Part shown: in pieces, positions 5,005 to 6,747 of the stretch
Layout of the letters: each line of letters begins with the position of its first letter
How positions within the stretch are numbered: the first letter of the stretch is position 1
Source of the DNA: JALYUA01 sp038253555
GTDB taxonomy: Bacteria > Acidobacteriota > Thermoanaerobaculia > UBA5066 > Gp7-AA6
Direction: 5' to 3'
NCBI GenBank assembly: GCA_038253555.1
Contig: JBBSGZ010000172.1
Coordinates: 1 to 6,747 of the forward strand
DNA length: 6,747 bases
Position numbers and translations under genes: made by a program
The notes under the pieces: generated by a model
Told to the model about the DNA's origin: nothing
Database searches by the model: none
Seen by the model: the letters and a program-made list of their open reading frames with translations, nothing else

Positions 5005-6522
5005 ATGAAGAGATCTCTTTTGCGGGTCGCGGTCGTCGCGGCCGTCTGGATGGCGTCGGCGGCGGGGGCGTTTTCTCAGACCACGCCGAACTTTTCCAAG
5101 TACGTCGCGCTCGGGGACAGCTACGGGGCCGGGTACGGGTCGGACTGCCTGGTCGCGCGGGAGCAGCGGTTCTCGTATCCGGCGCAGCTCGCGAAGTCTT
5201 TCGGGATCACCGACTTCCAGCAGCCGACGGTGTCCGATCCGGGCATCCCGATCTGCAAGACCATCACGAGCCTCGCCCCGTCTTTCGGCCCGATCTCAAC
5301 GCACACCGGCGCTCCGACGAACGCCGCGCTCGCCCGGTCGTACGACAACCTGTCGGTGCCCGGCTACAAGATTGCCGACGTCTCCGACAAGACGACGGAC
5401 AACGGCGGGATCGCCGACCTGATCCTCCGCGGGCGCGGCACCCAATTGAACCAGGCGCTCGGCTTGAACCCGACGTTCATCACGCTCGGCATCATCGGGA
5501 ATGACATCCTGACCGCCGGCGGCGCCGGATTCCTCCAGGACGGCGTCACCGCGACTCCGCTGCCGGTCTTCACCGCCAAGTACAACGCGGTGGCCGCGGC
5601 TCTGAAGGCTCCGGGGCGGACCGGGGTCTTCCTCGGCACCCCGGATCCCCGCTTCATTCCCCTCGCCTCGACGATCCCCTACTACGTCGTGAACCCGGCG
5701 ACCCGCCAGCCGGTGCGCGACGCGAGCGGCAACGTGATCCCTCTTCTGGGCGCCCGCGACACCGGAGACGTCCGCTGCAGAGTGGGGCCGGCCGGAAAAG
5801 TCTGCCCGCTTCCCGCGGGAACGCTCGTGACGCTCGGCGCCAGCGTGCCGCAGGCGGCGCTCGGCGGCAGTTCGCTCCTGGCCCTTGGTTTCGGTATTCC
5901 GTGCAGCGTCAATCCAACGCTGCCGCGTTGCGACTTTCCCCTGCCGGACGGCTCGTTCACGCCTCCCGCCACGGTCAACATTGGCGTCCTCCTGTACCCG
6001 GATGAAGTGCAGGCGATCGACCAGCGCGTTCGCGACATGAACGCGGTGATCAAGTCGGCCGCCGAGGCGAACGGGTTCAAGTACTTCGACTTCTATGCTC
6101 TCTCGCAGGATCTCATGAGGAACGGCCGGACATACGCCGGCATCCACATCTCGACGGCGTTCGTTACCGGCGGCATGTTCGCGTACGGCGAGGCCGTCCA
6201 CATGTCAAACATCGGCTACACCATCCTCGCCGACGAGCTCATCCAGTTCATCAACTCGTCGTACGGGACGAAACTGGAGCGGCCAAACATCGCGACCGCC
6301 CTCTTTACCCCGGACGTCCCGGCCCCCGGCACGACGGGGACGATCGCTCTCGGGGCGAGCCTCGACTTCACCGAAGAGATGTGGCGCGGCATCTTCCGCT
6401 CCTTCCCGCTCCAGGACGAGACATTCGAGCTCGTTTTTTCCGCGGAGCCCGCCGCGGCCGTCGAGCGCGCAGCGCCGGTCGGGCGACCCCGCGTGATCCG
6501 CGGGCCGCGAAAACGCGAGTAA
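5005..6522 (+). CDS. Secreted SGNH/GDSL-family hydrolase (esterase or lipase)
   Basis: The product is 505 aa from the preferred ATG; a start at 4993 would add four residues. A signal peptide (KRSLLR then a hydrophobic stretch to about residue 22) points to export. SGNH blocks are visible: GDSYGAG with nucleophile S39, an NLSVPGYKIADV stretch with the block II Gly near 120, GND with N166, and the final His at 399 in AVHMSNIGY. The family's Asp three residues before that His is Glu here (E396). Six cysteines (48, 84, 258, 267, 300, 309) suggest up to three disulfides, fitting a periplasmic or extracellular enzyme. At about 500 aa it is much longer than minimal family members. There is a large insert between the GND block and the His, plus a roughly 100-residue C-terminal extension ending in a basic RGPRKRE. 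It sits 14 bases after the fadL-type gene and ends before a strong terminator. The substrate is unknown; lipid or ester hydrolysis is inferred. Confidence 0.87.
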   Translation: MKRSLLRVAVVAAVWMASAAGAFSQTTPNFSKYVALGDSYGAGYGSDCLVAREQRFSYPAQLAKSFGITDFQQPTVSDPGIPICKTITSLAPSFGPISTHTGAPTNAALARSYDNLSVPGYKIADVSDKTTDNGGIADLILRGRGTQLNQALGLNPTFITLGIIGNDILTAGGAGFLQDGVTATPLPVFTAKYNAVAAALKAPGRTGVFLGTPDPRFIPLASTIPYYVVNPATRQPVRDASGNVIPLLGARDTGDVRCRVGPAGKVCPLPAGTLVTLGASVPQAALGGSSLLALGFGIPCSVNPTLPRCDFPLPDGSFTPPATVNIGVLLYPDEVQAIDQRVRDMNAVIKSAAEANGFKYFDFYALSQDLMRNGRTYAGIHISTAFVTGGMFAYGEAVHMSNIGYTILADELIQFINSSYGTKLERPNIATALFTPDVPAPGTTGTIALGASLDFTEEMWRGIFRSFPLQDETFELVFSAEPAAAVERAAPVGRPRVIRGPRKRE

Positions 6523-6535
6523 TCCCTTTCGGGAT
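6522..6535 (+). repeat. Small hairpin at the hydrolase stop codon
   Basis: ATCCC (6522-6526) pairs with GGGAT (6531-6535) around a 4-base loop. The stem begins at the last base of the TAA stop. It may help protect the mRNA end just ahead of the main terminator; no T-tract follows it. Confidence 0.35.
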
Positions 6536-6540
6536 CCCTC

Positions 6541-6576
6541 AAACGCCCCGGCCGACCGCCGGGGCGTTTTTATTTT
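6541..6576 (+). terminator. Rho-independent terminator of the fadL-type/hydrolase operon
   Basis: A perfect 12-bp stem, AAACGCCCCGGC at 6541-6552 with its complement at 6558-6569, closes a 5-base loop. It is followed by TTATTTT at 6570-6576. It begins 18 bases after the hydrolase stop and fits plus-strand transcription. On the minus strand only a short T-run follows the stem. Confidence 0.92.
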
Positions 6577-6607
6577 CCTCGAAGCGTGCTCGCGGGTGCG
6601 GACTTCA

Positions 6608-6646
6608 GGGCGAGGGGGCCGGACCCCTCACCCCAACCCTCTCCCC
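6608..6646. repeat. REP-like hairpin repeat, cut by the IS end
   Basis: GAGGGG (6612-6617) pairs with CCCCTC (6624-6629) around six bases. The stem extends by three more pairs past one mismatch. It continues into CCCCAACCCTCTCCCC, which stops exactly at the IS tip. G- and C-rich dyads of this style are common dispersed intergenic repeats in GC-rich genomes. The last ten bases are the reverse complement of 339-348 across the other IS flank. Confidence 0.55.
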
Positions 6647-6696
6647 TGTTCAGCCCGGACAGATGGTGGACAGGTGTTCGGGGACATGGTGGACAC
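6647..6696 (+). repeat. Left terminal inverted repeat of the IS
   Basis: ATGGTGGACA occurs at 6663-6672 and again at 6686-6695, with starts 23 bp apart as at the right end (275 and 298). By my alignment this repeat agrees with the reverse complement of 277-326 at 39 of 50 positions. The tip is TGT in both. Imperfect ends like this are normal within one IS, so the mismatch count does not show whether the two ends come from one copy or two. Confidence 0.75.
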
Positions 6697-6735
6697 CTTT
6701 ACGGGCGGAAGATTGGGCTCAGGAGGGCCGATCCG

Positions 6736-6747
6736 ATGCCATGGAGC
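6736..6747 (+). CDS. IS481-family transposase, first four codons (3' truncated by window)
   Basis: ATG CCA TGG AGC encodes MPWS and runs off the window. An AGGAGG site at 6721-6726 precedes it by 9 bases. IS481-type transposases often begin MPW, and the terminal repeat sits 89 bases upstream, which is a usual distance. So little coding sequence is visible that the call depends mainly on this context. Confidence 0.55.

Larger units (their letters stand above)
6647..6747 (+). mobile_element. 5' end of an IS481-type insertion sequence (truncated by window edge)
   Basis: The element starts with TGTTCAGCCC and carries a terminal repeat matching, inverted and without gaps, the one ending at 326. 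A leader of about 40 bases follows, then a ribosome binding site and the first codons of a transposase gene pointing right. The orientation is the same as that of the left-hand fragment, so the four-gene segment lies between IS ends in direct orientation. Confidence 0.75.

Noticed and set aside
5296..6201. Minus-strand open frame of 301 aa inside the hydrolase gene
   Set aside because: The translation is Arg/His/Val-rich without a recognisable domain, and the plus-strand SGNH gene explains the region.

Overview
The window is GC-rich DNA. It looks like a chromosomal fragment from a Gram-negative, deep-branching bacterium; Acidobacteriota or a similar soil/sediment lineage is my best guess. The reasons are the high GC, a FadL-type outer-membrane barrel, a large multidomain Hanks-type Ser/Thr kinase and three GTG starts among four full genes. 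This is inference from style, not from a marker gene. The four complete genes form two divergent pairs, and the ends of IS481-type insertion sequences bracket them.

Layout. Positions 1-326 hold the 3' part of an IS481-family transposase and its right terminal repeat. Positions 327-483 are gene-free and contain an 18-bp perfect palindrome plus a larger hairpin. On the minus strand, 3551-1449 encodes a 700-aa protein with a kinase domain, a GAF domain and a degenerate SpoIIE/PP2C-like domain. It overlaps by four bases a PhzF-fold gene (1452-484) that has lost most of its catalytic residues. A 134-bp divergent regulatory region (3552-3685) follows. On the plus strand, 3686-4990 encodes an OmpP1/FadL/TodX-type channel, and 5005-6522 encodes a secreted SGNH/GDSL hydrolase ending at a strong intrinsic terminator (6541-6576). 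Positions 6577-6646 are a REP-like hairpin stretch. Position 6647 begins the left terminal repeat of an IS481-type element, whose transposase starts at 6736 and runs out of the window.

How the genes may work together. The plus-strand pair makes biochemical sense: a secreted esterase/lipase would release acyl chains or other hydrophobic products, and a FadL-type channel would bring them across the outer membrane. The minus-strand pair looks like signalling. It has an apparently intact kinase and a GAF domain with the NKFDE signature, but a C-terminal phosphatase-like domain without its metal ligands and a coupled PhzF-like partner without its catalytic Glu and Asp. Regulation of the lipid genes by the kinase pair is only a guess from the shared divergent intergenic region.

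The two most unusual signals are these. First, two neighbouring products both have eroded active sites while their open reading frames stay intact. Second, the DNA just inside both IS ends carries the same CTCCCC hexamer, and the two flanks fit together as the halves of one longer palindromic repeat. That implies either repeat-targeted IS insertion at two loci, or that both ends belong to one insertion in a circular or tandemly repeated molecule.
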